Of a stretch of 64,000 bases of DNA, positions 14,301-22,838 are shown piece after piece (the stretch's first letter is position 1; every line of letters starts with the position of its first letter). Under the pieces are notes generated by a model, which worked only from the letters and a program-made list of their open reading frames with translations, ran no database searches and was not told the DNA's origin. Made by a program: the position numbers and the translations under genes. The DNA comes from Chondrosia reniformis (Eukaryota > Porifera > Demospongiae > Chondrillida > Chondrillidae), in assembly GCA_947172415.1 (NCBI GenBank), contig OX359194.1:3100001-3164000 (forward strand). Reading direction: 5' to 3'.

Positions 14301-16194
14301 TGAAGATAGTAAACAAGTGTATGTTCCAGCATAACTTGGAATGAATGAAGAGAAAGCCAGTATTCTAGTAGCTCCACTTCTTGTACTTATTGTACTATTA
14401 GTGGGTGTTACTTCACTTCCTGTAATGTACCATTGCTTAATTTCTGAATTAACACACCTCAGCTCTACTGGTTGACCAATGGTAGGTGTGGCAGTGATGG
14501 TACCAGTTTGATTAGTAAGATTCCCAACTGTAATAGTAGTTGATTGAGATGAAGTTGTTTGCACTGTAAGAAGTTAATAATAGTTACTATTAACATGATT
14601 AAAGTAAATTGTAAATTGATTCTGCAATTTAGTGTTGTGTGATTTCTCAATAACGTTTATCTATTCAATCTACTGTATGTATACAAAATGTTGAACTTAT
14701 ATATAATGTAGCAAGGAATATTATATGAATGTATTCCACTACACTTAACTGAACAATAGAGAAATACGTATATACTTGAGCCTCTAACCAAAAGCTTTTA
14801 GCTAATTCCACACCTATACTAACATGTATATATGTATGTAGCATAACAGAAAAAACTTTCTTCCCTATACATCCCATCAACCAATGGGAATACATTCCTC
14901 CTCACCTGCCCAAAATGCACACTGTAAATGATTAAAATTATATCACTAAACCCTATAAACTCTCAATCTGTAGATCCCTATAAGCTAGCTCCTACCATTC
15001 AGTACATATCCCTTGCCACATTAGTTAGGGATATCGATGGAAACATAAACACTCATACATATTTTAACATATAAATATTGGCTACCTTAATGTATTAGTT
15101 AAAGTGTATATATAATTGGATTTGTAATATATTTTGGATATAAAACAAACCTAATTTATGATAACAGTATTAGTAAGTTAAAACTAAAGTATACACCCTT
15201 TATATTATATAGATTAATAGGGAGACAAATTTCTTATATATTAGCAATGATTTGAGCATGTATTAATATACATGCTTAATTAAGGTTTGGATCCTACACA
15301 GTTAAAAACTTATATATTCTAACCTACGTAGGTTGCAATAGAATCTCTAGAAAAGTAAGGTGAATATACGTATAGCTTGGCTTGGAGATAAAACTGTTTA
15401 TTATAGGTATTCTGAGGAGAGTGTTGCAATTAATCACGTAGCTAGAGCACCAAGCCTAAGCACGCACACACACATGTTGATTTTAAAAGTCAATAGACTT
15501 GGCTTAGAGATAAACTGACTATTATAAGGTAGGTTCACACCATGTAATTGTGTTCAATGATAGACCGACTTTTGTGACAGTTCAAATCTGATTGTATAGG
15601 TTTCTATAGTGAAATTAATGACTTAATAGCAGGTTTTGCAATCCAACCGCCCAGAGCTATCATAACTCCTCCTTGCAATTGGAAGCAGTGCATCGACTAC
15701 AAGAACGAGGAAAGTGCAGGCAGTATGAAGAGTGCATCAGAGAGCTCCTTTACTCCCCTTGTTTTTCGATCTTCGGAGGAATGAGCAAATCCACAGCAGT
15801 GGCATACAAGCGTCTGGCCAACTTGATTTCATTGAAGCGGAGTGAGCCATATATGGTCAAGTGATTTCTTGGATTTGCATCAAGATCAATTTTGCCCTTC
15901 TCAAATCCTCAATCAATGCAATTAGAGGATATACAGATCTTGACAAAAGAGATTGGTCAAATTTGATTCATGTACCCTTGCCAACAATGTCTGCAGGCCA
16001 TAACTTCATGTTTTTCTTTCCATCACAGTTATTTTTATAATACCACATGCAGTAGTATATACTGTTTGCAGTTGTTTATCATGTAAAACAATTGGTGCAC
16101 AATACAGGTAGTTAATGAGAGAAGCAAGCATAATAATAATAAAACTAGCTTCTATAGCTGGGAAAATTCTACATGCATTGCTCAGTTCACTCAT
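395..16194 (-). CDS. Receptor-type protein tyrosine phosphatase, paralog A (about 26 exons)
   Basis: Single-pass membrane receptor that should dephosphorylate phosphotyrosine proteins through its cytoplasmic D1 domain. Order from the N-terminus: candidate signal exon (16044-16194), Ig (14258-14563), Ig (13262-13534), FN3 (12312-12647), Thr-rich repeats plus Ig (10185-10997), Ig (9699-9974), FN3 (8467-8799), FN3 (7414-7707), transmembrane (6775-6883), juxtamembrane (6256-6464), D1 (2446-6131), D2 (395-2344). All ectodomain exons are phase 1-1, as expected for shuffled Ig/FN3 modules. Stop codon is at 395-397. Compared with paralog B it lacks one Ig-Ig-FN3 module and three FN3 exons, and its D2 carries a shifted splice acceptor near 1333-1335, so the D2 part may be truncated. 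One junction (5590 to 5423) is not in phase with the GT/AG sites I chose; a missed microexon is possible. Family call is firm; subtype is not assigned. Confidence 0.85.
2446..6131 (-). CDS. PTP domain D1 exons (paralog A)
   Basis: Exons at about 6031-6131, 5590-5671, 5321-5423, 4852-4888, 4677-4774, 4034-4163, 3746-3906, 3107-3242 and 2446-2592. Visible family motifs in order: KKKNRYVNI (phosphotyrosine loop), [35 protein letters not shown] (general-acid Asp intact), the P-loop [10 protein letters not shown] built across the 3746/3242 junction, and SQEQYEFIY. All catalytic residues are present, so D1 should be active. Confidence 0.85.
3299..3470. mobile_element. Small TIR MITE in RPTP intron (paralog A)
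   Basis: Terminal inverted repeats of about 40 bp start ACTATGATAGAGGAATTAGT on both ends. No coding. The same insertion is at 35923-36132 in B, so it predates the duplication. The A copy lacks an inner segment of about 38 bp that B retains. Confidence 0.7.
4243..4645. mobile_element. Pogo/Tc1-like MITE in RPTP intron (paralog A)
   Basis: Bounded by TA duplications, with ends CAGTGGAACCTGTATATA and, inverted, CAGCGGAACCTGTGCTAA. The interior repeats a GGTC(T/G)TAATATACAGGT motif. No transposase remnant was recognised. Shared at 36890-37292 in B. Confidence 0.7.
6256..6464 (-). CDS. Juxtamembrane cytoplasmic exon (paralog A)
   Basis: Basic start ([14 protein letters not shown]) followed by an acidic Ser/Thr-rich segment with [18 protein letters not shown]. 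No domain recognised. It continues in phase into the D1 wedge exon (6031-6131). Confidence 0.72.
6775..6883 (-). CDS. Transmembrane exon (paralog A)
   Basis: Encodes a single strong membrane helix ([20 protein letters not shown] and onward to VVLK), then ends with a GTGAGT donor. It separates the Ig/FN3 ectodomain from the phosphatase region. Phase 1 in, phase 2 out, joining [10 protein letters not shown] in the next exon, whose basic charge fits a stop-transfer signal. Confidence 0.8.
7011..7076 (-). pseudogene. Truncated FN3 exon remnant in paralog A
   Basis: The first about 22 codons of a membrane-proximal FN3 exon (acceptor, then [17 protein letters not shown]) are present and then stop abruptly at position 7011, where sequence switches to the intron next to the transmembrane exon. 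No sensible in-phase donor follows. It marks a deletion junction relative to B (39655-49148). Confidence 0.7.
7414..7707 (-). CDS. Fibronectin type III exon, membrane-proximal type (paralog A)
   Basis: Contains [29 protein letters not shown] and [16 protein letters not shown], a canonical FN3 pattern of a second subtype. It is the only complete repeat of this type left in A, whereas B has four. Donor GTATGT, acceptor TTCAG, phase 1-1. Confidence 0.82.
8467..8799 (-). CDS. Fibronectin type III exon (paralog A)
   Basis: FN3 core residues in [20 protein letters not shown] and [12 protein letters not shown]. Begins [13 protein letters not shown] and ends SMKVARG. Donor GTGAAG, acceptor TTTCAG, phase 1-1. 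B counterpart is 50597-50926. Confidence 0.78.
8940..9065. repeat. About 50-bp direct repeat, two copies in A and one in B
   Basis: The segment GGGAAGAATATTTGRC.TCTT plus GGACTGATTTAAATATTGG occurs twice in tandem here and once at 51070-51125 in B, so copy number changed after the duplication. Confidence 0.55.
9699..9974 (-). CDS. Ig-like domain exon, type 2 (paralog A)
   Basis: Same exon type as 13262-13534: [39 protein letters not shown], ending VVLG. Donor GTGAAT, phase 1-1. B counterpart is 51790-52065. Confidence 0.78.
10185..10997 (-). CDS. Thr-rich 32-residue tandem repeats fused to an Ig domain (paralog A)
   Basis: One long exon. It starts with a short linker ([14 protein letters not shown]), then about five units of the pattern TTxTVGN..T..[13 protein letters not shown] of 32 residues (96 bp), and then a sixth unit that runs straight into an Ig domain ([21 protein letters not shown]). 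The repeat unit is the opening strand of the neighbouring type-1 Ig exons multiplied in tandem. It is rich in Thr, Ser and N-x-S/T sites, suggesting a glycosylated stalk. Acceptor CTTAAAG after a pyrimidine tract, donor GTAAGT, phase 1-1. Confidence 0.78.
10465..10955 (-). repeat. 96-bp coding tandem repeat array (paralog A)
   Basis: About five 96-bp units in frame inside the exon above. Units differ by a few residues; the third and fourth are nearly identical ([19 protein letters not shown]), indicating recent homogenisation. The B array differs from A by a 6-bp in-frame indel in the first unit. Confidence 0.8.
10998..12311. other. Intron between FN3 and the Thr-rich exon (paralog A)
   Basis: About 1.3 kb of AT-rich intron with scattered ATACGTAT palindromes. 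No coding, RNA gene or clear element seen. Its B counterpart (53083-54406) is nearly identical. Confidence 0.5.
12312..12647 (-). CDS. Fibronectin type III exon (paralog A)
   Basis: Begins [12 protein letters not shown] and contains [16 protein letters not shown] and [12 protein letters not shown], the Trp and Tyr core of an FN3 domain. Donor GTAAAG, acceptor GCAG, phase 1-1. B counterpart is 54407-54742. Confidence 0.78.
13262..13534 (-). CDS. Ig-like domain exon, type 2 (paralog A)
   Basis: Starts [12 protein letters not shown] and contains KLVCNRT, NWYTNG and [10 protein letters not shown], the Cys/Trp/Cys pattern of an Ig domain. Donor GTGAGT, acceptor TAG, phase 1-1. Counterpart in B is 55357-55629. 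Confidence 0.78.
14258..14563 (-). CDS. Ig-like domain exon, module 1 type 1 (paralog A)
   Basis: Encodes an Ig fold with ELRC, KQWYI and YAGTYTC motifs (Cys-Trp-Tyr-x-Cys pattern), many N-x-S/T sites and the end VVLG. Acceptor ...ACAG, donor GTAAGT, phase 1-1. Most of the exon matches B exon 59869-60173, but its 3' end and flanking intron match B exon 57284-57592, so it looks like a recombinant of the two. Confidence 0.8.
14564..16043. other. Long first intron region (paralog A) with a retroelement fragment
   Basis: Mostly AT-rich with no coding signal until 15640-15960, where a plus-strand retroelement fragment sits (separate entry). No tRNA, rRNA or clear promoter signature was seen. Confidence 0.4.
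15670..15960 (+). pseudogene. Fragment of a non-LTR retroelement C-terminal domain (copy A)
   Basis: A frame reading [20 protein letters not shown], then [17 protein letters not shown], followed after a stop/frameshift by [20 protein letters not shown]. This matches the pattern at the end of the retroelement at 27627-28899 (YERRVINVEHG...AFKRLANLLSNKRGEPY) and the usual following WLRCRLSFSLLRSAI-type segment of such polyproteins. It is broken and non-functional. Shared with B at 61273-61563. Confidence 0.6.
16044..16194 (-). CDS. Candidate first coding exon (signal peptide) of RPTP paralog A
   Basis: ATG at 16192-16194 opens a reading frame beginning [17 protein letters not shown], followed by a hydrophobic run ([14 protein letters not shown]) ending near a Cys-Ala-Pro. 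A GTATTA donor at 16043-16038 leaves phase 1, which matches the first Ig exon (14563). The equivalent exon in B (61647-61797) is open with few changes. Against it: the n-region is long and the following intron is about 1.5 kb. It is an inference from phase and hydrophobicity, not homology. Confidence 0.3.
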
Positions 16195-16458
16195 GTGCTA
16201 AAGGTCAATTAACAAAACATGCATCATTGGCAGTGATGCATAAATTATGCTATATACAACTTCTTCTGCATGCAATTAGCCTCACATCACAGTAGTATAA
16301 TAGCATTGTCAAGCCGTTAGTCTGTCTGGTCACATGCTGCATGGTCCTGAGGTACGGAAGGCTCATCAAAGCTGCTTCATCACTGTTCTCCTGTTCCTCG
16401 ACCTTCTCTTCTACAGAACTGTCCTCATCACGTGCAGTTCACTGTCCTGATGACCTGC

Positions 16459-16800
16459 TACTGGCTGCTCACATCACTGCCTTTGTCACTGATGTCCATG
16501 TCAACTTCAGACTCCTCATCCCTATCTTTCACATTCACCATTTCTTCAGATGTACTCTCCTCAAACTGTGACAATCTTGTACAGATAAGCAATCTTGCGC
16601 AGCACGCAAGTGAATCATTATGTACATATCTACCTGTGTGCTGAACAAGATTGCTTACCTGCTGGAGCTCCCAGGCTGAAAGAATTGCAGTAGGCCCATA
16701 TTGCCTGGCACTTGTTTGGGAGCTGGTACTTTTGGCCTAGTGCTTGATTTGGCTAGCTTCAAAATGTTCAATCTTCCTCTGGCTGAGTTCCATACAACCG
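16459..16800 (-). pseudogene. Broken acidic two-exon-like coding remnant upstream of paralog A
   Basis: On the minus strand a segment reads TRPKVPAPKQVPGNMGLLQF and continues to a GTAAGC donor at 16658-16653. After a CACAG acceptor at 16566 comes FEESTSEEMVNVKDRDEESE and further acidic residues to a stop; another frame continues SVEEKVEEQENSDEAALMSL. The pattern looks like a decayed gene or transposon protein. Copied at 62062-62400 in B with the same breaks. Function unknown. Confidence 0.3.
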
Positions 16801-17321
16801 TAGACAAAGCAAAAATCTCCCATTTTCAGTCTATAATACTGCAAAGCCCGTGCACAACTAGACTGACCATCTTTGTGGTGCAATCAACACAAGTTGCATA
16901 ATAAAACAATGCTGCTGGTCAGGAGTGAAGTAAGAACTGATCTATAGGCCTATATATATTCATATAAGAAAATGTTAAGCGAAAACATGGTACTCAAGTA
17001 ATTTGAATGTGGGAGGTTTAATTAGTTTGTTATCAGAGTATTGTCATTGGGATACCTGCAAGCATGTACTCTGTAGAGGCTATGTTCTTTGGTAGCTATG
17101 CACATATTGGATTATCTTAGCCTTTTCACAAATTAGCTAGCTTTCACTTTCATTTTAACACTTAAACAATAAAGTTTATAAATTAGTGTGCTCCCAATTG
17201 AAAAACAAGGAAATCTGGTTAAAATTCAAGTTCACTATATTTTCAATATGGAGATTTCCTTATCCGATCTCTGTCGGATCCAATAACAACTTCATATCTT
17301 TATATGGCTCAAAAAGAATTA

Positions 17322-17367
<46 letters not shown>

Positions 17368-17480
17368 ATTATTATTAAAGGTATAGCCCCGTCAGCCCAT
17401 GGCTGGTATAAATGCGGAACCTTACACAACACAATTCAAAATAAAAAGTAGAGACATCAAATGTTTTGAACACAATTCAT
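17322..17480 (-). mobile_element. 3' end of a minus-strand LINE/SINE with (AAT)n tail
   Basis: An ATT microsatellite (17322-17385) directly follows, on the minus strand, the segment CCATGGGCTGACGGGGCTAT. A unique sequence ending in a simple A/T trinucleotide tail is the usual 3' signature of a non-LTR element. No ORF was seen. Confidence 0.4.
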
Positions 17481-17903
17481 CATATTAGTCATAAATCATT
17501 AGTAATGCAAAGAATGGTAATTACATGTAGCTATACACAATAGCATGAAGTATTTAAGGAGAGAGGATGATAATTGACGTAAGACTTAAAAGTCAAATTA
17601 ACAATATGTCATAAGTGCATGCATTATATATATAGTTTGAACTATCGATAAATGTATCTCAAGTACTGTATGGGAGTTTTAGTGTACAAAAGTTGTATTC
17701 AAATAAAAACCCATTCAAGAAAGGCAAGAATAAAATTAGTAACACTACAAGCAATTCCATTCTTAATACTAAATTTTAGCTATTTGCTCAGCTAGCAGCT
17801 AGTGTCATGTGAAAGACGGTTTCAAGAAGGTACGCAAGCGACTCTTTTATTGGACTTTTATGAAGTTTTGAGTTATTTAGCCTTATCCTAGGCAGCTTTT
17901 TTT

Positions 17904-18288
17904 GGGGCGCCGCGGGCGCCCCTATATTGTTTTCAGAAATTATGTTAACGTATGGCTTCCTGTTCGTAGTCTTGTACGTATATATATATATATCTGTCAA
18001 AAAATGGCGGACGTGCGGCTAGCTTTCGTTTTCTAGCTTAAAATTAGCTCTCTCTTCCTTAGCGTAGAACATTGAACGAACGAAATGGACTTAAAAACTA
18101 CCCTTACTAATACTATGTAACGTAAAGCTTGCGCAAAAACGTTTTCTACGAGATATGGCCTTGAAAAATTGACGGCCAACAAGAGTCGGAAATCGGTTAA
18201 CCGGATATCTATAAGAACCAGCCAAGTAGTTCGAGTTTACTTAGGGGCGCCTGGCGCCCCACGAGTTTTTTAAACTCGAACTACTTGT
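17904..18288. repeat. GC-hairpin repeat family 'S', copy 1
   Basis: Flanked by GC-rich hairpins in otherwise AT-rich DNA: GGGGCGCC/GGGCGCCCC at 17904-17922, and at the right end an outer stem CAAGTAGTTCGAGTTT/AAACTCGAACTACTTG around an inner GGGGCGCC/GGCGCCCC stem (18216-18288). The interior includes AAAATGGCGGACG and a long body shared with 27216-27376 plus 28708-28803. Looks like a non-autonomous element; no coding. Confidence 0.65.
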
Positions 18289-18750
18289 TTATCGGTTTCT
18301 CTCTTTTTGGGCCTCAAAATGATACATACGTAGTAACTTAGCTAAATCTCAATTCATGTTAAAAGCTTTTCAAGGTACCAATTTGCTATAACGATATACT
18401 TTCATGAACTTGTAAATTAACCCTACCTAACTAAATAAAACATGTAAATCAGTTTTCAAGCTTACCAAATTTTGTTGCAACTGCAAAGATAACAAGAAAG
18501 TGCCAGATCATTGCCAATAACCTATTCTGAGATCTACAAACGTCTATGTTGTTATCTCCACCTAATATATACGTATATTATGCTGATGACGTCGTATACC
18601 ATACGTACTGGCAGCTGTATACCATAAACTTAATTACCCATCCTGTCTTTACCAATCCGAAATAATGATTTTTTTTTATATTGTTTTCATTTGCCGATTA
18701 CGTTGTATGGCTTCATGTTACGGAAAGATATATATATATATATATATATA

Positions 18751-19659
18751 GAGATCCAAGTGACTATGTAATATTAAAATTACAATCAAGTACTAGCTAC
18801 ACAGTGCAAGTTACAAATTTAAAGAGATCCAAGTGACCCCTAGGATAATCAGTATTTTAAACAGTACAAGACTTTTAGTCACACTAGTACTGTTGCAGGC
18901 TTTGAAATCCTCAACTACTGCATAGAGAGTAGTAGTTGATACAGATCATCCAATTGCAAGGTAGAACACATGGCCTACCAATTACCTTTTCACACCTTAG
19001 TATAGACTGAAGATGATGCATCTGCATGCCATATATCAACAAAGGCTTCAGTATTAAAGGGGTCTCAGCTAATAACCACAGCAGATTTGATTTGCCTTGT
19101 GAGGGAGCTAAGAACACCGACGGTTGGTTGCATGCATTGGCATAATCAACAGGGTTAGAGACCATTTTGTAACTTGTACACAAGGGACATAAAAGGCCAA
19201 GGCCTTTATATACGTATATGATGTCCCTTGTGTACAAGTTACAAAATGGTCTCTAACCCTGTTGATTATGCCAATGCATGCAACCAACCGTCGGTGTTCT
19301 TAGCTCCCTCACAAGGCAAATCAAATCTGCTGTGGTTATTAGCTGAGACCCCTTTAATACTGAAGCCTTTGTTGATATATGGCATGCAGATGCATCATCT
19401 TCAGTCTATACTAAGGTGTGAAAAGGTAATTGGTAGGCCATGTGTTCTACCTTGCAATTGGATGATCTGTATCAACTACTACTCTCTATGCAGTAGTTGA
19501 GGATTTCAAAGCCTGCAACAGTACTAGTGTGACTAAAGTCTTGTACTGTTTAAAATACTGATTATCCTAGGGGTCACTTGGATCTCTTTAAATTTGTAAC
19601 TTGCACTGTGTAGCTAGTACTTGATTGTAATTTTAATATTACATAGTCACTTGGATCTC
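18751..19659. repeat. Giant foldback palindrome 'P', copy 1
   Basis: Two nearly perfect arms of about 440 bp (18751-19190 and 19221-19659) around a 30-bp spacer. Arm ends carry the motif CAAGTACT..ACACAGTGCAAG repeated with GAGATCCAAGTGACTATGTA. A 90-codon open frame appears in each arm, but it is duplicated with the arm and resembles no protein I know. The structure is typical of foldback elements. Confidence 0.85.
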
Positions 19660-19722
19660 TTAAATTTGTAACTTGTACTGTGTAGTACTTGATTGTAATT
19701 TAATATTTTATATATTTGCTAG

Positions 19723-20832
19723 TAACTTGCACTGTGTAGTGTACTTGAGTGTAATTAGCTAACAAAGTATTTCACTATACTTATAGACATTCGCTATAAG
19801 CAATTTCGTTACTGTATGTAGTACACATGGAAAACGTACTAACATGGATAAGAATAAAGCCTAGTTGAAAGTCAGCAATATGAATTTACTAATTCTGGAC
19901 GTTTCGACCCAGAGGTCTTCATGCATCAGCAATATATGAGGAGTGGGAATACAATTCAGTATAAATAGGAAATTAGTAAATTCATGTTGCTGACACTCAA
20001 CAAAGCTTTATTCTCGTAATGATCGCAACAAACACTCCTAATTCCTACACATGGACAAGTAAAAATATTAACAGATAACGTAAGAAGAGAAGGCAGAGCT
20101 TAAATTACCAAAGTAATACGGTCGACCAAACGAATCCAGTCTTTCGCATCAATATAGGAACAACTCTGCCTCAAACTTGACGGGAACGTATACAAAAACG
20201 CTTTATCTAACCTTCGCTACAACTCGCCTGTTCGGTAGCTCCTTCTCGTAGGAGAGCGTCGACTTGTCATAGCCGTTCTCGAAGGATGATCTTCTTTAGC
20301 AACGAGTCGGTGACGTTTACGCAACGTCACATGATTCACAAAATGTGTGTACGGAGCGACATACGAAGGTGTTGATGACGCATTAGAAAAACATCACAAT
20401 ACATCACCAGCTTGCGCAATCGTAACTTTGAATTCTTCATTATATCTTGATTATTTTGCTCATTTAATTAAGCAAAACTTCGCCAGACGTTTCTTATACA
20501 CATGTACCATGATATATGTTGATTTCACAGTTATCTGACAAATTGAAATTTTTTTATCAATATAACACATTGTTTGCATATAAATTTCCCATAGGTTTTC
20601 TATAGTCCTATGGCCTTTTATATACAGACTTTGTCCTCCGTTTTCTAACAAACGGAGACCTGAATAAAAAATCCCTTCTTTTAAAATGAGTTTTATACCC
20701 TAAACTTTATGATTATATGCCCATTTTGTTTCTAAGTCCTTTCTTGGAGCCATATGAATTAATTATATTATATTATATTATATTATTTATATTATATTAG
20801 ATTACCTTAGTATATTGTAACTTGTACTGTAT
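19723..20832 (-). mobile_element. Non-autonomous derivative 'Q' of the Penelope-like element, copy 1
   Basis: On the minus strand this matches both ends of the 41353-46038 element: the 5' part (CATATGGCTCCAAGAAAGGA to CATATATCATGGTACAT) and the 3' part (AACGTCTGGCGAAGTTTTGC through AATTAGTAAATTCATG to the tail). The whole endonuclease/RT core is missing, with the junction near 20495-20510. The inner GTTACG/AACGTC-rich part is CpG-rich compared with surroundings. Confidence 0.75.
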
Positions 20833-21345
20833 ATAATTACAATCAAGTACTACACAGTACAAGTTACAAATTTAAGAGATCCAAGTGACTATGTAATATT
20901 AAAATTTCAATCAAGTACTAGCTACACAGTGCAAGTTACAAATTTAAAGAGATCCAAGTGACCCCTAGGATAATCAGTATTTTAAACAGTACAAGACTTT
21001 TAGTCACACTAGTACTGTTGCAGGCTTTGAAATCCTCAACTACTGCATAGAGAGTAGTAGTTGATACAGATCATCCAATTGCAAGGTAGAACACATGGCC
21101 TACCAATTACCTTTTCACACCTTAGTATAGACTGAAGATGATGCATCTGCATGCCATATATCAACAAAGGCTTCAGTATTAAAGGGGTCTCAGCTAATAA
21201 CCACAGCAGATTTGATTTGCCTTGTGAGGGAGCTAAGAACACCGACGGTTGGTTGCATGCATTGGCATAATCAACAGGGTTAGAGACCATTTTGTAACTT
21301 GTACACAAGGGACATAAAAGGCCAAGGCCTTTATATACGTATATG
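20833..21345. repeat. Single arm of foldback 'P'
   Basis: Left arm only of the palindrome (matches 18751-19190 and the spacer), preceded by an extra tandem copy of its about 70-bp end repeat, and cut at the palindrome centre (GATGTC) where Q copy 2 begins. The P-arm plus Q pair is thus repeated in tandem over 18.75-22.3 kb. Confidence 0.75.
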
Positions 21346-22322
21346 ATGTCAGCAATATGAATTTACTAATTCTGGCCGTTTCGACCCAGAGGTCTTCATG
21401 CATCAGCAATATATGAGGAGTGGGAATACAATTCAGTATAAATAGGAAATTAGTAAATTCATGTTGCTGACACTCAACAAAGCTTTATTCTCGTAATGAT
21501 CGCAACAAACACTCCTAATTCCTACACATGGACAAGTAAAAATATTAACAGATAACGTAAGAAGAGAAGACAGAGCTTAAATTACCAAAGTAATACGGTC
21601 GACCAAACGAATCCAGTCTTTCGCATCAATATAGGAACAACTCTGCCTCAAACTTGACGGGAACGTATACAAAAACGCTTTATCTAACCTTCGCTACAAC
21701 TCGCCTGTTCGGTAGCTCCTTCTCGTAGGAGAGCGTCGACTTGTCATAGCCGTTCTCGAAGGATGATCTTCTTTAGCAACGAGTCGGTGACGTTTACGCA
21801 ACGTCACATGATTCGCAAAATGTGTGTACGGAGCGACATACGAAGGTGTTGGTGACGCATTAGAAGAACATCATAATACATCATCAGCTTGCGCAATCGT
21901 AACTTCGAATTCTTCATTATATCTTGATTATTTTGCTCATTTAATTAAGCAAAACTTCGTCAGACGTTTCTTATACGCATGTACCATGATATATGTTGAT
22001 TTCACAGTTATCTGACAAATTGAAATTTTTTATCAATATAACACATTGTTTGCATATAAATTTCCCATAGGTTTTCTATAGTCCTATGGCCTTTTATATG
22101 CAGACTTTGTCCTCTGTTTTCTAACAAACGGAGGCCTAAATTAAAAATCCCTTAATTTAAAATGAGTTTTATACCCTAAACTTTATGATGATATGCCCAT
22201 TTTGTTTCTAGGTCCTTTCTTGGAGCCATATGAATTATTTAATTAATTAATTAATTATATTATATTATATTATATTATTTATTTATATTAGATTACCTTA
22301 GTATATTGTAACTTGTACTGTA
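21346..22322 (-). mobile_element. Non-autonomous derivative 'Q' of the Penelope-like element, copy 2
   Basis: Nearly identical to Q copy 1, including the same internal deletion junction (near 21972-21987), but lacking about 140 bp at its low-coordinate end. It ends in TTAATTAA/TATAT simple sequence and the CTTAGTATATTGTAACTTGT terminus. Confidence 0.75.
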
Positions 22323-22334
22323 TATATATATCTA

Positions 22335-22790
22335 TATATATAATACGGGTTGATACGCAACTATTATAACACTTTATTTATACGTCGCTATATAATTAAT
22401 ACAGGTTCATATATACGCAACTATTATAATACTTTATAATACTTAATTTATACATCAATACATCGTTTTGCAAATGGCGGCGTTCAGGAAGCTTTAGTTA
22501 ACGAAGCTTTTCTGTCGCTATTTATAGTGTTCAGGACACTTAAGCGTCCTCAATCGTTAGTATTACGAATATATATATTAAATGCCAACGATACGGCCAA
22601 GTAGTTCGAGTTGATTCGGGGGGCGGCAGCCCCACGAGTTTTTAAACTCGAAATACTTGTTAAAATTCTTCCAGCATGCCTAAGGACTCACATGCAGAAT
22701 ATCAAGAAGAAAACAAAGATTCCAAGGATCACTGATGAAGAATAAAATTCCCAGAAACATCTGTCTGCATGGCCAGTGGAGAAGATACAT
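22335..22790. repeat. GC-hairpin repeat 'S', copy 2, followed by a PLE 3'-end fragment
   Basis: 22335-22667 matches, inverted, the 42208-42567 segment, with the AAACTCGAA.TACTTG hairpin around GGGGGGCGGCAGCCCC. From about 22690 the sequence AGGATCACTGATGAAG...TTCCCAGAAAC...GTGGAGAAGA matches 45090-45165, downstream of the RT in the full element. Confidence 0.6.
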
Positions 22791-22838
22791 ACGTACATAT
22801 ATCATTCGTCAAATTTATTCATCTAGGGTGTTGCTCAG

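Noticed and set aside
14665..14895. Minus-strand 76-codon frame as a signal exon of RPTP A
   Set aside because: Hydrophobic stretches but no in-phase donor before the Ig exon and weak start context; the 16044-16194 candidate fits phase better.
17370..17440. tRNA-like sequence near the ATT microsatellite
   Set aside because: No anticodon stem or T-arm can be drawn; it reads better as a retroelement 3' end.
18911..19500. 90-codon open frame repeated in every arm of foldback P
   Set aside because: It is present because the arm is duplicated; no domain, no start context, and the same frame appears on opposite strands of the palindrome. Not called as a gene.
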